DNA of 6,002 bases from Pseudomonas sp. (GTDB taxonomy: Bacteria; Pseudomonadota; Gammaproteobacteria; Pseudomonadales; Pseudomonadaceae): positions 1 to 6,002 of the forward strand of contig JARDZH010000151.1 of NCBI GenBank assembly GCA_029240955.1, written 5' to 3'. Positions 5,347 through 6,002 of the stretch are shown in pieces (the stretch's first letter is position 1; each line of letters begins with the position of its first letter). The position numbers were made by a program, and so were the translations under genes. The notes under the pieces were generated by a model. It ran no database searches and was not told where the DNA came from. It was given only the letters and a program-made list of their open reading frames with translations.

Positions 5347-6002
5347 TTGAGCGATTCGGGTCGAGCTGATGCATTACTGGCGCAACTGCCCCGCGAGGGA
5401 CGGGGGCGGCTGAAGGTCTTTCTCGGAGCGGCGCCCGGCGTGGGCAAGACCTACGCCATGCTCCAGGCCGCACACGCCCAGCTGCGCCAGGGCGTCAAGG
5501 TGGTCGCGGGTGTCGTGGAAACCCACGGTCGCGCCGAAACCGAAGCGCTGCTCGGCGGGTTGCCGCAACAGCCGCTGCTGCGCAGCGAATACCGCGGCAT
5601 GACGCTGGAGGAGATGGACCTCGACGGCCTGCTGGCGCTCAACCCTGCGCTGGTGCTGGTGGACGAGCTGGCCCACAGCAATGCGCCTGGCAGTCGCCAC
5701 GCCAAACGCTGGCAGGACATTCAGGAACTGCTCTCCGCCGGTATCGACGTGTACACCACCGTCAACGTCCAGCACCTGGAAAGCCTCAACGATCAGGTGC
5801 GCGGGATCACCGGTGTCCAGGTACGCGAAACCCTGCCGGACTGGGTGCTGCAGGAAGCCTTCGAGCTGGTGCTGATCGACCTGCCGCCGCGCGAATTGCT
5901 GGAGCGGCTGCGCGACGGCAAGGTCTACGTGCCGGAGCAGGCGCGAGCCGCCATCGATGCTTTCTTCACCCAGACCAATCTCACCGCGTTGCGTGAACTC
6001 GC
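5347..6002 (+). CDS. kdpD: KdpD, K+-responsive sensor histidine kinase (N-terminal part, runs off window)
   Basis: The frame is open from 5347 to the window edge and gives 218 complete codons plus two bases. The visible part is the cytoplasmic KdpD N-terminal domain. It has Walker A GAAPGVGKT (27-35), Walker B LVLVDELAH (102-110), then SNAPGSRHAKRWQDIQELL (111-129) and AGIDVYTTVNVQHLESLND (131-149). This domain binds ATP and tunes the kinase/phosphatase balance. The USP-like region, four membrane spans, GAF, HisKA and ATPase domains of a roughly 900-residue KdpD would lie downstream, outside the window. TTG at 5347 is taken as the start because the first in-frame ATG (5458) lies after Walker A, and the resulting MSDSGRADALLAQLPREGRG fits Pseudomonas KdpD. 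No strong Shine-Dalgarno is seen: GGGG at 5332-5335 is rather far and AGAGAA at 5340-5345 too close. With its partner KdpE it would activate the kdpF promoter when K+ is scarce. Confidence 0.95.
   Translation, partial: MSDSGRADALLAQLPREGRGRLKVFLGAAPGVGKTYAMLQAAHAQLRQGVKVVAGVVETHGRAETEALLGGLPQQPLLRSEYRGMTLEEMDLDGLLALNPALVLVDELAHSNAPGSRHAKRWQDIQELLSAGIDVYTTVNVQHLESLNDQVRGITGVQVRETLPDWVLQEAFELVLIDLPPRELLERLRDGKVYVPEQARAAIDAFFTQTNLTALREL

Noticed and set aside
5374..5775. 133-codon minus-strand frame opposite kdpD
   Set aside because: It is antisense to the conserved Walker A/B region of kdpD, with a His/Gln/Val-rich shadow composition.

Overview
This window holds the start of a high-affinity potassium uptake operon, kdpFABC followed by kdpD, from a Pseudomonas-type gammaproteobacterium. 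The genus call rests on the strongly GC-biased third codon positions, the gene order with a separate 29-residue KdpF, the protein sequences (KdpD beginning MSDSGRADALLAQLPREGRG, for example), and a LuxR-type neighbour. It was made by eye without a database search. The species cannot be fixed from this window.

Layout. Bases 1-255 (+) are the 3' end of an unrecognised, Lys/Arg/Ala-rich gene. It converges on a small minus-strand gene (326-604) that encodes essentially only a LuxR/GerE helix-turn-helix domain. A strong imperfect hairpin (268-306) lies between the two stop codons and is the likely shared terminator. Bases 605-819 form a 215-bp divergent control region between the luxR-like gene and kdpF. 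It contains a 20-bp lux-box-like imperfect inverted repeat (664-683), suitably placed for the minus-strand gene, and an 11-bp-spaced TTTACGC direct repeat (714-733) with the form of a KdpE operator, suitably placed for kdpF. kdpF (820-909), kdpA (918-2612), kdpB (2622-4688) and kdpC (4746-5318) follow on the plus strand. kdpD (5347 to beyond the right edge) starts with TTG and is cut off by the window. kdpE is expected just beyond the edge but is not visible.

How the genes work together. KdpA is the K+-selective channel-like subunit, KdpB the P-type ATPase, KdpC the periplasm-facing single-span subunit and KdpF a small stabilising membrane peptide. Together they form the K+-scavenging pump of the inner membrane. 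KdpD is the sensor kinase that, through KdpE, turns the operon on when K+ is limiting. All diagnostic motifs of the pump subunits are intact, so the system looks functional.

The pump itself is a well-known system. The less ordinary parts are the control region shared with an HTH-only LuxR-family protein carrying a candidate quorum-sensing box, the repeat-type KdpE site, a stable hairpin between kdpB and kdpC, and the TTG start of kdpD. No RNA gene, mobile element, CRISPR array or origin was seen.
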